From: Candidatus Hinthialibacteria bacterium OLB16
GTDB lineage: Bacteria > Hinthialibacterota > Hinthialibacteria > OLB16
NCBI GenBank assembly: GCA_001567115.1
Contig: LMZT01000048.1
Coordinates: 1-64,000 of the forward strand
DNA: 64,000 nt
Direction: 5' to 3'
Position numbers and translations under genes: made by a program. Below are positions 26,833 through 37,869 of the stretch, one piece after another. Each line of letters opens with the position of its first letter. The stretch's first letter is position 1. The notes beneath the pieces were generated by a model. That model did no database searches. It worked only from the letters and a program-made list of their open reading frames with translations, and was not told the DNA's origin.

Positions 26833-28668
26833 CTATCTGACCCACTCCGACAGGGGCGGAAGTTTCCGGATATTTTCATCCTCGAGTTTCAAACCGGCCT
26901 GGCGGGTCAGATCCTGCTCGAGCTGGCGGACAATCTCACCCCGCTTGATCCCGAGCAGCTCGTCACTGATCGCATCCCAGCATTCTTCAACTGTTTTCTG
27001 TTTGGCCGGAATCAGGCTTTCCAGCTTGATTGCCATCACCTGGCCCCGGTGGCGAAAGGTGGAAGGAAGCCACTGTCCCGCTTGCGCATGAAGCAGCTCC
27101 TGCCAGATTCCATGAGAGTATCGAATCCCCTCGAGCAGATAACCCGTCACTCCACCTGTATGGGCCTCTTCGCCAGATGAATACTTCTGAACCACCTTTT
27201 CTTCCGATGAGCCAGCTTTAATTTCTTCCAGGGCTTTCAAGGCGGTCACTTCACTTTCGCGGTATGCAATTTCTGTCTGGTAGGGATTGGTTGCACTCCG
27301 GGGCTGGATGGCAATTTCACGGATCTGGTATTTGGCCGGATCGAGGTATTTCGAAATATTTTTCTGGTAATGCGCACGGACCTCTTCATCGGTGGGTGGG
27401 GGTACCCTGCGGATGCGGTTGCCGACCATCATGACAAAACATTTTTTGCCAAGCATCCAGGTTTTTCCTGTCTCAATACGGCTGGTATAAGTCGCATCAT
27501 GTGTCATCCCCATCAGGACTGCCTGCTGCCTGAGCAGGTCACGCTCCATGATGTAGTTCCTGAGACTGTCCCTGTGAATTTTCTCGATCTGCTCGGCTGT
27601 CTGGTCTTTGTCAGGAATCTGATCTCTTGAAAAGGACCGGACATAGTGGAGATAGTCCAGCACCGAGACACTGAAGTCTCCCGCGATTGCCAGTGTTGTA
27701 TCTTTCACTTCGGCAGGAGCTGTCGCCCACTGAATCAAAGCCTTCATGCCCTCCGGCAGGATCACCATGCGGTCTTCAGCCGCATAGGCATCTCGAAAGG
27801 ATCTCCTTCGCCTGCTGATCTCAGTGGTTCGAAGGCGTGATCGAATCTCTTTCTCTTTTTCTTCGAATGTGGGCGGCTCACCGGTCGTTTTTGTTTCCAG
27901 CCGGATGATGTGCAGCCCGGTGCGTGTTTTCACCGCAGAACTGATCTGTCCGGGTTCCAGCGCCCAGGCGGCTCTTTCGAGGTCCGGGTTGATTTCACCC
28001 ACCGGGAAGGGGCCGCGCAATCCAAATTCAGCTGTCGACAATCCGGTTTTTTCCGAAGCGACAGAGAGAAAATCATCCAGGCTGATGGCGCCGGTTGGGG
28101 ATGTGATTCGTGCCTGGAGCGCCGAATGAATCTCTCTGGCGTTTTCTTCCTTCTCGGTGTGGCAGGCTTCATCGGAGCATCGAGTCGTGTCCAGGAAAAT
28201 ACTGCGGAATGAAAATTCCTTTGCAGGGGTCAGATTCAGCAGGTGTTCGGCATAGTAATTCTTGGCTTGTTCGGAGGATGGTTCGGTATTTGGGTAAAAA
28301 ACCTCCTCGGACAGGCGTGTGTATGCTTCTTTGCATTCGAACAGCCATAGATCCCAGCGCAGGCTCTTCGCAAGGATGGTCCGGGTTGGCTCGAGTTGAG
28401 TGGATGCAGAGAGAATCTTGCACATCGCATACTCCCGGATCAGCTGTTCATGCGGTGGATAGTTCGGTTTTGTCCCGTAAATCTCGTTGTATCGATAACG
28501 TATTGAATTGAAATATTCCTGATAGGTGACTTGCCCTTCCCGAAATGTGGCCAGAACCAGGGAGGGATCCTCAATTTTGGCCTCCTGCTGGGCAGACACC
28601 GGCAATCCTGCAGCCAGGCCCATCCACAGTCCGGCGAGAATGAAACCAACCCGAGTGCATCGAAACAT
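26833..28668 (-). CDS. Exported peptidyl-prolyl isomerase/foldase (two PpiC-like domains)
   Basis: A 611-residue exported foldase of the SurA/PrsA type. The signal peptide starts at 28668 (MFRCTRVGFILAGLWMGLAA, cleavage near VSAQ); the ATG at 28737 adds 23 charged residues and is less likely. A first parvulin-like domain includes FGLRGPFPVGEINPDLERAA and LEPGQISSAVKTRTGLHIIR. A second, more divergent one lies near the C-terminus (YQIREIAIQPRS and GGVTGYLLEGIRYSHGI). Family proteins fold outer-membrane or secreted proteins in the periplasm. The N-terminal helical region resembles SurA N. It lies just downstream of the large secreted protein on the same strand. Confidence 0.8.
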   Translation of the reverse strand: MFRCTRVGFILAGLWMGLAAGLPVSAQQEAKIEDPSLVLATFREGQVTYQEYFNSIRYRYNEIYGTKPNYPPHEQLIREYAMCKILSASTQLEPTRTILAKSLRWDLWLFECKEAYTRLSEEVFYPNTEPSSEQAKNYYAEHLLNLTPAKEFSFRSIFLDTTRCSDEACHTEKEENAREIHSALQARITSPTGAISLDDFLSVASEKTGLSTAEFGLRGPFPVGEINPDLERAAWALEPGQISSAVKTRTGLHIIRLETKTTGEPPTFEEKEKEIRSRLRTTEISRRRRSFRDAYAAEDRMVILPEGMKALIQWATAPAEVKDTTLAIAGDFSVSVLDYLHYVRSFSRDQIPDKDQTAEQIEKIHRDSLRNYIMERDLLRQQAVLMGMTHDATYTSRIETGKTWMLGKKCFVMMVGNRIRRVPPPTDEEVRAHYQKNISKYLDPAKYQIREIAIQPRSATNPYQTEIAYRESEVTALKALEEIKAGSSEEKVVQKYSSGEEAHTGGVTGYLLEGIRYSHGIWQELLHAQAGQWLPSTFRHRGQVMAIKLESLIPAKQKTVEECWDAISDELLGIKRGEIVRQLEQDLTRQAGLKLEDENIRKLPPLSEWVR

Positions 28669-28756
28669 ATTTTTATTCCATACATCCTTTCCAGGGAGTG
28701 AGGAGGGCGAAAGAACATTTTTCTCCACCCTCCTCATTCAACAATCACAGCAGTTA

Positions 28757-30382
28757 TCAGTAAAGATCCCAGTTCGTCACCATCGCTGCCTTCTGGACTT
28801 CAAAAACACGCCCCAGAGTGGCGACCGGCTTGCTTATGTTGTAGCAGTCCACACCCATTTGCGAGATGCCATTGCTCGATTCCCAGACCACCAGAACATC
28901 CGGGCCGCTCAATCCCACTTTGACAAAGAAGGAGTCGTAGCCGGTTTCATTGATCGGGTCCAGCGAGCTGACATAGAAACTGCCTGTGAGTGGGGTATCT
29001 CCCTGATAAACACGTGCGACTGGCGGACGAGCCGCGTCATTTCTGTTTCGCCAGGCAATCGCCACAGTATCATCCGAGCCGGCTGCAATTCCCATCTCAC
29101 CCACAGAAACACTGACTGTCGGCAGTGATGCAAAATCATCATCCACAAGCAATGCAGACAAAGGTGTGATTGTTCCCTGGGCGATGTCGACCTTAAAACG
29201 AAGGATGCATGGGCGGTCGACACCCGGAGTGGCGGAATCCTGGTAGCGCGCCGGGATGTAGAACTTGTCTTCTGAGGCAGCGCACTGTTTCCCGCCGGAA
29301 CCATCCACGCTCCGTCCGGCCGCCCCCAGCAGCTGGGCCGGATTGGCATTATATGCCGCACCGATCCCGAAAATCTGGCCGATACGGGTTCCATTGTTGC
29401 GGAAGACCGCCACCGAGCCACCATCCGCATCGACATGATTGACCCAGAATCCTTGGCCGGCGGCGGTTCCCTGGGAATTGTCATTTTCAAGTGTGGTGTT
29501 GTCCGAACGCCTGTAGACATTGGTCGTGCTCACAACGTAAGTAGAGGCAGCGGCATCTGTAATGGTGAACAGCTGGCAGGTGGCTCCGTTCAATCCATAG
29601 TGATCGGCTGGCCCCACCCCGCCCTGGTTGGCACGGTCCGCAATCACATAGACTGTATTTCCATCCGACAGGATATCGCAGCCGCCAGTCCGGCTGTTGG
29701 CGGAAGCTGTAGGCCACCCGAGTGGAACAGTCGGGCTTTCATGATGGGGGGAGGGAACATTCCTCCCATAGGTCATATTGCTGACTTTGACACAATTCCG
29801 GTCGAATCTCTGGAACAGAGCGAAGTCATCGGCGCCTCTTCCGGCATTATTGATATAGCTGAAATTGGCGAATGGGTGCGCGCCGGGCTGTAAAATCGAT
29901 GAGACAATCTGGTCCATTCCATAAATGATGTGGGATCCGATAAATTGCCCGGTCTGCTCATCGGCACCGACACCACAGAAAAACCCGAACCCGGAGGCTC
30001 CCTCAGCCGATCCGAGGATGGCTGCCTGCTGGAAGAAATCGTAACCATCATCGGCCACATAGGCTCCCCGTTTTGGTATTTCAATCCCATTCCTGGAAAC
30101 AACAGTTTTGATCGGGCCGCAACCCGCATCCTGGCCGCCGCTGTTCTCATCCATCGCCCACACGATAAATTCCTCACGGCCACTGACAGGATCGGCTCCC
30201 AGACCATCCGTATCCAGAACCTTCCAGCCTTCATCGTAGGTGGTGGAATCCGGAAATACATCAAAATTCGAGGAACGTGGGGTCGCTCCAACACCGGCTG
30301 GATTAACATTCTGAGCGGACACCGTTACCGCTCCATACCAGCACAGGACCACCATGAGAAAGATTGCCATTGATTTCGACAT
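28757..30382 (-). CDS. Large secreted protein of unknown function
   Basis: A 541-residue protein with a signal peptide (MSKSMAIFLMVVLCWYGAVT, cleavage near VSAQ). The mature part is rich in Gly, Asp, Asn and aromatic residues, with repeating short strands (such as DVLVVWESSNGISQMGVDCY and DTVAIAWRNRNDAARPPVAR). This suggests a beta-propeller-like extracellular domain, but no named family is recognised. Good Shine-Dalgarno AAGGAGG precedes the ATG. No PEP-CTERM or membrane tail is seen at the C-terminus (MVTNWDLY). Likely exported to the periplasm or cell surface; possible secretion substrate. Confidence 0.7.
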   Translation of the reverse strand: MSKSMAIFLMVVLCWYGAVTVSAQNVNPAGVGATPRSSNFDVFPDSTTYDEGWKVLDTDGLGADPVSGREEFIVWAMDENSGGQDAGCGPIKTVVSRNGIEIPKRGAYVADDGYDFFQQAAILGSAEGASGFGFFCGVGADEQTGQFIGSHIIYGMDQIVSSILQPGAHPFANFSYINNAGRGADDFALFQRFDRNCVKVSNMTYGRNVPSPHHESPTVPLGWPTASANSRTGGCDILSDGNTVYVIADRANQGGVGPADHYGLNGATCQLFTITDAAASTYVVSTTNVYRRSDNTTLENDNSQGTAAGQGFWVNHVDADGGSVAVFRNNGTRIGQIFGIGAAYNANPAQLLGAAGRSVDGSGGKQCAASEDKFYIPARYQDSATPGVDRPCILRFKVDIAQGTITPLSALLVDDDFASLPTVSVSVGEMGIAAGSDDTVAIAWRNRNDAARPPVARVYQGDTPLTGSFYVSSLDPINETGYDSFFVKVGLSGPDVLVVWESSNGISQMGVDCYNISKPVATLGRVFEVQKAAMVTNWDLY

Positions 30383-30410
30383 GCGACATTTGCCTCCTTT
30401 TTACATGTTT

Positions 30411-30424
30411 CGTTGATTTCAACG
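30411..30424. promoter_or_regulatory. Small palindrome upstream of the secreted-protein gene
   Basis: CGTTGA-TT-TCAACG is a perfect 6+2+6 inverted repeat 29 bases upstream of the minus-strand ATG, just ahead of its ribosome-binding site. It could be an operator or an early-transcript hairpin; there is no second copy in the window that I noticed. Confidence 0.3.
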
Positions 30425-30676
30425 ATTTATTTTGTTCCAGTCCGCCTTGCACACACCATTCCCACGACACGCACTTCCCGGCCACGCTGAAAGGATATCA
30501 AAAAAATGGCTCTTTATCGTAACCAGTCTGTGTCATCGAGGGGGTGTATCCAATCGGGGTTCTTCATCCCCTTTTGCTGTTAATGTAAGGCATGATACCA
30601 TTTTCATCGAGAGTTTCTCATCGAATGAAGGGGGGAGACTGTTGCTGCCGCCTGCCAGTTCAGGCTGTGTACGATT

Positions 30677-33356
30677 ATGAAACTTTTTCCAGGTCCAGTT
30701 CTTTTCGCCCTGCTCCTGAGTTCTACCACACAGATTCTTTCTCAACAGGAGTTCACTATGCCCGCAATGGCTCAAACCAGCTCTGATCGTGATACTGCCA
30801 ATCCCAGCAGCCCAAAAGCCGGCTGGATTTGGGCGTATCAAGATGAGCCAGCCCCGAAAAACAGGTTTACCTATTTCCGCAAGGTAGTCCAGCTCGATTC
30901 AGTTCCGGAAAATGCCGCCATCAAATTTGCAGCGGACTCCAATGCCCAGCTGTGGATCAATGGTGTGCCCCTGCGGCATAAAGTCGCCCGCTATCACGAA
31001 GACAGAATCACCGCTGAGGTGGTCGAAGCCGGGCCATTCCTCAAACCCGGTCCGAATGTCATCCTCGTACTCCACCATAACTGGGGAGATATCATCACCT
31101 TCCAGCGAACCGGGAATAAACATGCCGGCCTGTTCATTCAGGGGAGCTGGATCGCAAGCGATGAAACCTGGCAGTGCCTCCAGGCTCCGCAATTCAAGGA
31201 ACATGAATGCCAGATTATTGGAGTTGCCGGAAATGCTCCACGGATTCGTTACCCCCAGATTATCGATCTGGCCCGGGTTCCAGAAGGGGATCTCCACTCC
31301 CCCTCGTTCGATGCCAGCGCCTGGAAAAATGCCATAAGGATCACCGAAGGCCCATGGCCGGAAATCCCCAGGGATGTGGAGACCCCCGGGCAGCGCGAAT
31401 CGCCCGGTCTTTCCCGGCAGTCTTCTTGCCGCAGGCATACTGACGCACACTCCGCCGCTTTCAGAGGATCCATACTCCATTGCGGCTGGAATCCGTGTCT
31501 CCGAATGCAGCCCGGATGCCTCCATTGAAAAAGATGTCCAGCCACTTTTCTCAAACCAGCCGGGGCGGATTTCTGGAAAAGCAGGCCAATCCCTCTACAT
31601 AACACTCGATTTCTTCCGTCCGGTGCATGGTTATCCCTTCCTGGAGTTTTCAAGTTCATCCCAGGGCGTCGTGATTGATTTTGGATATGGCGAAATTACC
31701 CGTTCCCTCTATGACAACAAGGTTCATGTGACTCCGAATGGCTGGGTCAATACCGAGGGAGTGGTCGGAAAAGGTTATGCCGATCGCATACTCACCCGCT
31801 CCGGACACCAGTCGATCGAATTGCCCGATGAACGCACTGCGCGCTGGCTGACACTCCATATCCATTTCCCCAGTGATGCCACGCTCGAATTTGAGAAGAT
31901 CGGGATCACCAAGTCCCAATACCCCATCACCCCCATCGGGAGCTTCGAATGCGGGGATGAAACCATCAACCAGATTGTCCGCCTCTGCCTGATTCATGCC
32001 GAAATTACGATGATCGATGCCTATGTCGACACCCCCGGGCGTGAAGACGGGCAGTGGCTCGAGGATGACCGCCCTCGCGCCCTGATTTCAGACCGCTGGT
32101 TCGGCGACCAGGCTCTGCGGCGTTTTCTGATCCGGACCACCGCTGAAAGCCAGGGACCGGATGGCCACTTCCACCCATTTCCGCCCAGTAATTATCCAGC
32201 CTATCCCGCTCCTCTGGATTGGAGCATGCAGTGGGTGGCCTGCCTTTATGATGATTATCTGTGGACCGGCGAGACTGGCCTGATCAAGGAATTCTGGACA
32301 CCCCTGTGCCGTTACTGGGAACAGGTGCTGTCTCATGTCGACAGTCAGGGACTGTGGCTCGGTTCCCATACCCTCGGGGACATACGGGTTGGGATCCATC
32401 CTCAAGGCAGCCAGCAGTCCAGCGGAGTGGTGACTCCATGGGTTTTCGAACGGTTGAATTGGTCAATTTCGATGGCGAAAGCCATCGGCCAGACAGACCA
32501 GGCAGGCAAGTGGGAACAAATCAACAGGCGCATTGCTGAAGCCTTTCGCAAATTCCATGTCATCCCAGCGCAGGGGAATGTCCCCCTGCATGTCGGCGAT
32601 CGTTATGCTCTCGATGACCCCAAGGCAGAGCGTGGTTTCAGTCAGGCGGCTCACTCGATCTCAATTACCAGCGGCCTGCTGAACAGCGGAGAGGCCCGCC
32701 AGGTGCTTGATTATATCTTCCCGGCCCCGGAAGGGACTCCACCAGAAGGGGTCACCCGCTGGAATAATCCCACCTATGGGTACCGGGTTCTGCGCGCCTT
32801 GACCGATTCCGGCCTGGCGGAAAGGGCTGTCGCTCACATCAAAGAAAGGTATGCCCCCTATCTTCCCAGCCATCCGCGCAATCGAACTCCCCTGGTGCTT
32901 CAGGGGCCTTTGGGCGGCCCACTCCCGGAGTACTGGGTCAGCCGGGACGATCTCAAACTGAAGGATGATGAAATCAATTCCGCACAGCCTTCCGATGAGA
33001 CGGGATCGCATGGCTGGGGATCAGTTCCGCTGCTCTGGATGCACGACACACTGCTCGGTGTCCGCATCACCGAGCCAGGCGGAGGTCGCATCCGCATCGC
33101 TCCCCAGGGATCCGGGCTTCCTTATATCTCCGGCCATACCAATACCCCCAGGGGCCTTGTGTCGGTTTTTTATGACCCACAGGTGCGTATCATGGAAATC
33201 TCCATCCCGGATCAGGTGGCCGCTGAAGTGGCATTGCCACCCGAAATGAACCCTCAGCGGGTGCGGGTGATTCATTCAGCCGGGAAAGCGGAATCCGGGA
33301 GCCTCGGCATGTTTCAAATCCGGGGAGCAGCGAAGTACCGCTTCGAAGAAAAGTGA
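30677..33356 (+). CDS. GH78 alpha-L-rhamnosidase-like exported glycosidase (frameshifted)
   Basis: An exported protein of about 890 residues once one frame break is repaired. The signal peptide is MKLFPGPVLFALLLSSTTQI. The N-terminal part has a jelly-roll domain (FTYFRKVVQLDSVPENAAIK, LWINGVPL, PGPNVILVLHHNW). The second part has the GH78-type (alpha/alpha)6 catalytic region: MIDAYVDTPGREDGQWLEDD, LDWSMQWVACLYDDYLWTGE and the late SHGWGSVPLLWMHDTLLG. The frame changes by +1 around the CCCCCGGG run near 31380-31392, so one extra base is likely. Family members cleave terminal rhamnose from glycans; real specificity is unknown. The btuF-like gene follows after 28 bases. Confidence 0.75.
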
Positions 33357-33384
33357 TGGGGGTGGCATCCGGCAGGATTTTTCC

Positions 33385-34248
33385 ATGACAAGGTTCTTTT
33401 ACTATCTGTGCCTGCTGTGCTTCTGGATTCCCTGTTGCCCTGCAGAACCACCTCAGCGGGTTGTTTCTCAGGTTCCAGGTATTACTGAAATCCTCTTTTC
33501 ACTCGAGCAGGGAAATAAAATTGTTGGGGTATCCACTTACTGCCGGTACCCTCCAGAGGCGCTCCAGAAACCTAAAGTCGGCGGACTTCATGATTCCGAT
33601 CTGGAAAAGATGCTGGTTCTTCGCCCGGATTGGATCGCCCTGTTTGCCGGGCAGGATAAAATCGGCGATGTTCTTGAACGCAATGGCTGCCGTGTGTTTT
33701 ACAGTTCAGGCGAGACGATATCGGACCTTCTCAAAACGATCCGCGAGCTGGGCCGGATTTTCGAGGTTCCGGCGGTGGCTGATAATCTGGTTTCCTCAAT
33801 CTCCAGAGAACTTCAGGAGGTCCGTGAGCAATGCGCACAGCTCCCTCGAAAAAGAGTCCTGTATGCAGTCGGAAGAGAACCCGGGTCCCTGAAGCAGTTG
33901 TATGGGGTGGGGCATGGCTCCTTCCTTGAAGAACTGATGAACCTGGTGGGAGGTGAAAACTGCCTCTCTCCCAGCCTCGGCCGTTATCCGGTCCTTTCCC
34001 GTGAGGCATTGATCCTGGCTAATCCTGAAGTGATCCTGGATGCCGGCGCTTCCCCGGGAGAGATCAGTGCGAAGGTCATGCCGCCCGAGTGGGGATCGCT
34101 GGCATCGGTTCAGGCGGTGCGTGAAAAAAATGTCATCCCGTTTGAGGACCCCCATATCTCCATTCCAGGACCCTCCATTGCAGAAAGTGCGAAAAAGCTC
34201 GCTCTCCTCATTCATGGGGAATCGATCCGTTCCCGGCTGGGAATGTAA
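33385..34248 (+). CDS. BtuF-like ABC transporter substrate-binding protein
   Basis: A 287-residue exported binding protein with a signal peptide (MTRFFYYLCLLCFWIPCCPA). It has the two-lobed helical-backbone fold typical of cobalamin, haem and siderophore binders: RVVSQVPGITEILFSLEQGN, then GVSTYCRYPPEALQKPKVGG and the long linker helix near residue 130. SQVPGITEILFSL and CRYPPEA resemble BtuF. The permease and ATPase follow, giving a complete F-D-C importer. No cobalamin riboswitch is visible upstream, so vitamin B12 versus iron chelate cannot be settled. Confidence 0.82.
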   Translation: MTRFFYYLCLLCFWIPCCPAEPPQRVVSQVPGITEILFSLEQGNKIVGVSTYCRYPPEALQKPKVGGLHDSDLEKMLVLRPDWIALFAGQDKIGDVLERNGCRVFYSSGETISDLLKTIRELGRIFEVPAVADNLVSSISRELQEVREQCAQLPRKRVLYAVGREPGSLKQLYGVGHGSFLEELMNLVGGENCLSPSLGRYPVLSREALILANPEVILDAGASPGEISAKVMPPEWGSLASVQAVREKNVIPFEDPHISIPGPSIAESAKKLALLIHGESIRSRLGM

Positions 34249-34263
34249 AATCCCTGTGATGTG

Positions 34264-35058
34264 ATGACTGAAATTAATGCCCCATTGTTCAGTCTCGAAG
34301 AGGTTTCATTCGCTTACCGTGCCAGCCACTGGATTCTTGAGAAGGTCTCCCTGTCTTTCGAGCCAGGTGTTTTCCATGCCCTGATCGGCCCGAATGGAGC
34401 CGGAAAATCGACACTTCTCGGCCTGTTGTCAGGCCGGCTGGCTCCGACCCGGGGGCGTGTCCTGTTCAAGGACCAGCCGGTTGCCGCCTGGAACCGGAAA
34501 ACTTTCGCACGCCATGTGGCGGTGGTCCCTCAAAGGGAAGAATCCGTTTTCGACTTCACTGTCCAGGAGCTGGTCCTGATGGGACGATTCGCCTTCCAGA
34601 CCGGGCCTTTCGGTTTTGAAACCAGCCAGGATTACGATGTGGTTCAACAGGCGCTTGAGGCAACCGATGTCCTTCATCTCGCGCAGCGCCCCATCTCTGC
34701 TCTCTCCGGAGGTGAGCGGCAGAGGGCCCTGGTCGCACGTGCCCTGGCCCAGGAACCGGAGGTCCTTCTCCTGGATGAACCCAACAGCGCCCTGGACCCC
34801 CTTCACCAGAAGCTCCTCATGGACCTGTTCCTTTCATTGAACAGAGAACGCTCAAAAACTGTCCTGCTGATTTCGCATGATCTCTCTCTGGTGGGATCCT
34901 ATTCCCAGAAGGTGGCCGTCCTCGATGGCGGCAGAATCATTTTCCAGGGCAGCACGGCTGAGGCTTTCCAGGATGATTTTCTCAGCCGCATATACAAAAC
35001 ACCCATCGGTGTGCATCGGGTGGGTGATGATTCGGTCCTGGTTGGGCTGCTGAGATGA
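34264..35058 (+). CDS. FecE/BtuD-type ABC transporter ATPase
   Basis: A 264-residue ATPase with a complete set of ABC motifs: Walker A GPNGAGKST at about residue 41, the signature LSGGERQR at about 144, Walker B VLLLDEPNSALDP, and the switch His in LISHDLSL. It energises the importer formed with the preceding binding protein and the following permease. ATG at 34264 is chosen over the GTG one codon upstream. Its stop overlaps the permease start by four bases, so the genes are coupled. Length is normal for the family. Confidence 0.92.
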   Translation: MTEINAPLFSLEEVSFAYRASHWILEKVSLSFEPGVFHALIGPNGAGKSTLLGLLSGRLAPTRGRVLFKDQPVAAWNRKTFARHVAVVPQREESVFDFTVQELVLMGRFAFQTGPFGFETSQDYDVVQQALEATDVLHLAQRPISALSGGERQRALVARALAQEPEVLLLDEPNSALDPLHQKLLMDLFLSLNRERSKTVLLISHDLSLVGSYSQKVAVLDGGRIIFQGSTAEAFQDDFLSRIYKTPIGVHRVGDDSVLVGLLR

Positions 35059-36073
35059 AAAACATCCGGCTTCTGGCCATTCATCTTTTCCTGCTGGCTG
35101 TCCTGCTGGTGCTGACCGTGATCCTCTGTCCGCTTTATGGGCCATCCGATTCGAGTTTTTCAATCCAGCGCGCCCTGGATCGTTCCATCCCCTATGAGCA
35201 GAACATGGATGCGGTCATTTTCTACACCACCCGCCTGCCACGAGTCCTCTTCGGGGCCTTGGTGGGATTTGGCCTGGCGATAGCTGGGGCCGCTTTTCAG
35301 GCGCTTCTCAGAAATGATCTGGCGACACCCTATACCCTCGGCCTGTCCGGCGGGTCTTCCCTGGGGGCATTGCTGGCCATGCACTTTGGAGCGGCCTTGC
35401 TTCACCGTTCCCTTCTTGTTCCAGCGGGGGCCTTTGCGGGAGCTTTTTCGGTGGTGTTGTTCATCGGCCTGATCGCTGGGCGTTATAAAAAGGGCTTCTC
35501 GACCAACACTCTGCTGCTGGCCGGGGTCACCCTGAATCTGCTGTTTTCATCCTTCATTCTCCTCCTTCAGTACCTCTCCGATCCCTTCCAGACCTTCAAA
35601 ATGATCCGTTGGATGATGGGGGGCCTGGATATCGCGGATATCCAGATCCCGCTCTACCTGTGTCTCCCGGTGGTTCTGTGCGGGGCCTGGGTGTGTTCCT
35701 ACTCACGCTCTCTCGATCTGCTTTCGCTGGGTGAAGAAGCAGCCTTCACCTGGGGGTCGAGGTCCGCCGTGCGCGTTGGATCACCCTTTTCGGTTCGGGG
35801 TTGATGACTTCGATATTGGTGGCTTATTCAGGCCCGATCGGTTTTGTGGGCCTGATTGTGCCGCATACCCTGCGCCGGTTGTACGGCCCGGGGCACCGTT
35901 TTCTGCTGCCGGCCAGCGGCCTGTTCGGAGCCTCCTTTCTGGTCTGGTGCGATACTCTGGCGCGGACCCTCTTTACTGGAATCGAGATACCCGTGGGTGT
36001 CATCACAGCCTTTCTCGGAGGCCCCTTTTTTCTGTTCATCCTCCTGCGCTCGATGCATGGCTCCGAGCGTTGA
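35055..36073 (+). CDS. FecCD-family ABC permease (frameshifted)
   Basis: The membrane permease of the importer, about 339 residues when repaired. The first frame gives the typical start and core (TTRLPRVLFGALVGFGLAIA, GAAFQALLRNDLATPYTLGL, then WMMGGLD) and ends at 35804. The second continues VAYSGPIGFVGLIVPHTLRR, the conserved helix 9 region, and stops at 36073. One extra G in the five-G run near 35753-35757 joins them as TWGVEVRRARWITLFGSGLM, exactly as the family requires. This is therefore an assembly indel and the gene is probably intact. Confidence 0.88.
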
Positions 36074-36186
36074 CCCATTTGTGAATCCCCCTGTCCTGGC
36101 TGAAGCATTCCTGAAAAGCGAAATTTTCTGCCTTTTGTGATCCCCGGGGTTCTGTGATAAAATCCTCTTTTGAGGTAACAATAAAA

Positions 36187-36714
36187 ATGAAGAAGTGGGT
36201 TTTTGCGGGAGTCTATCTTGGGGGTGTCATTCTTCTTGTGCTTCCCGATATTCTTGGCATCAGCCGAAGAACAGAGCCAGTCTCAGCTGATGGCGGCATT
36301 TTCCAAATGGATAAGGATGGTGATGGAAGGGTTACTTTCGAGGAAGCCCTTCTGGTGCAAACCGATCTCACCAAGGATCAGTTTGATTCACGCGATGCCA
36401 ACCGGGATGGTGTCTGGACTCGTGAGGACAGTTACTCCCCCAGGCTGCTGGTGGGGAGGCCCTCCTTTCAGAGAATGGATCGTGATGCCGATGGCCAGGT
36501 AACTTCCGAAGAATATGCCGCATCCTCACAGGAGGAATACAATCGCATGGATCAGAATGCCGATGGAATTTTGACTCCTGATGAATGGCCGCGTATGAGA
36601 AGGTTTGGAGGGGGAGGATATCCTCCGGAGATGCCGTTTGCCTGGCCGCCTTCGAGGCCACCTGAACCGGAATGGCTGGCCAACCAGCCCTCCCTGCCAT
36701 CGGCAACCCCCTGA
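36187..36714 (+). CDS. Secreted EF-hand calcium-binding protein
   Basis: A 175-residue protein with an N-terminal hydrophobic segment (about residues 4-24, signal or anchor) and four EF-hand loops: DKDGDGRVTFEE (42-53), DANRDGVWTRED (70-81), DRDADGQVTSEE (98-109) and DQNADGILTPDE (122-133). The C-terminus is Pro/Trp-rich. ATG at 36187 has GAGGT ten bases upstream and is preferred over the ATG at 36154. Likely binds calcium outside the cytoplasm. It stands alone after the ABC importer and converges with a glycosyltransferase gene. Confidence 0.85.
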   Translation: MKKWVFAGVYLGGVILLVLPDILGISRRTEPVSADGGIFQMDKDGDGRVTFEEALLVQTDLTKDQFDSRDANRDGVWTREDSYSPRLLVGRPSFQRMDRDADGQVTSEEYAASSQEEYNRMDQNADGILTPDEWPRMRRFGGGGYPPEMPFAWPPSRPPEPEWLANQPSLPSATP

Positions 36715-36729
36715 TCCAGCCCTCCTGGC

Positions 36730-37847
36730 CTACCGCTTCAACAGCGAGTTAAAGGCGTGGACATGGCTTTCGACCATCTTTTCGGCTGTAAACTTACGCC
36801 GGACCTGCTCCTGGGCGCGGATAACACACGGGTGGGCCGCCTCAGTGTTGTACAGGGCATTCCGAATGGCCTCGGCCATTTCATCGGTGTTGTCTGGATC
36901 GAATAGCCAGCCGGTCTCGCCGGATGTGACAATTTCAGGAATCCCCCCACAACGGCTGGCTGCGACCGGGATGCCCAGGGCTTGTGCCTCAAGGATCGAA
37001 TTCGGGAAACTTTCCCGCCGCGAGGGGAGCACCAGCGCATCGCATTCCGACAGAATTCCCAGGCGATCCATACGATTTCCCATGCAGCTACTGCCCGCCC
37101 CAGGCTTCTTTCTCCGGCATATCTTTCCACCTCGGCCAGGAGTGGGCCTTCCCCCAGGAGGATCAAACGGATCAGTGGTTTCTCGAACAGCAGTTTTCGA
37201 AAGGCTTCAAGCAGCACCAGGTGATTTTTCACCTCATGAAAGGAAGCAATGCACACCAACACTTTCTCATCGGGCTGCAGATTGAAAGACTGCAGGTAAC
37301 GTCTGGTTTTTTTTGAAAACAGCGCCGGGTTCCCCGGGATTCGATCGGCCGGGAACCCATTCGGAATCACATCAACCAATTCACTGGGCCATTGTTCCTG
37401 AGAGCAGCAGAAATCCTTCGCCGCCTGGGAATTGGCGATGATGAAATCGGTCTTCCGATTGGCCGCTTTGCGAGCTCGCAGAACAGGGGAATGCTCCTCA
37501 GGAATTTCCCGGCGGCTGGTGATGATTCTGGTGATCCCGGCTGATCGTGCCCCACGGACAGAACCCAGTTCTCTGCCAGACAGGTATGTCTGTACAAGGT
37601 CGATTTCATGCTTCCGGCAGAACTTCCGAACCTGGTAGCAGCTCTTGAGTGAAGAGGCCTCATCACAGCCAGCTGCCTCCACGATCACACCGGCATCACG
37701 AGTCTGGGCTGCAAACTGCCCTTCTTCTCCCAGGCACAGAATATGCGGTTTGAAAACGGTCTTTGCCAGCAGGCGGGAAAGCAGTGACAGCTGGATTCCT
37801 CTTCCACTCACATCGAGCGAGGGAATGACAAACAGGACATTCGGCAT
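36730..37847 (-). CDS. GT4-family glycosyltransferase (frameshifted)
   Basis: A cytoplasmic GT-B glycosyltransferase of about 370 residues. The N-terminal half begins MPNVLFVIPSLDVSGRGIQL and has the family sequence up to RLILLGEGPLLAEVERYAGE. The donor-binding half continues in another frame: MDRLGILSECDALVLPSRRE, SFPNSILEAQALGIPVAASR, GGIPEIVTSGETGWLFDPDN. The break is near 37085-37095, with no long homopolymer. Group 1 transferases with the E-x7-E-type motif use nucleotide sugars. Its partners are unclear; the downstream-strand neighbour is a pilin-like gene. Confidence 0.8.
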
Positions 37848-37869
37848 GGTTATTCAGGTTCAGGACACT

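Noticed and set aside
33357-33384. Cobalamin riboswitch upstream of the BtuF-type importer
   Set aside because: The gap to the GH78 gene is only 28 bases and no B12-box-like sequence is present.
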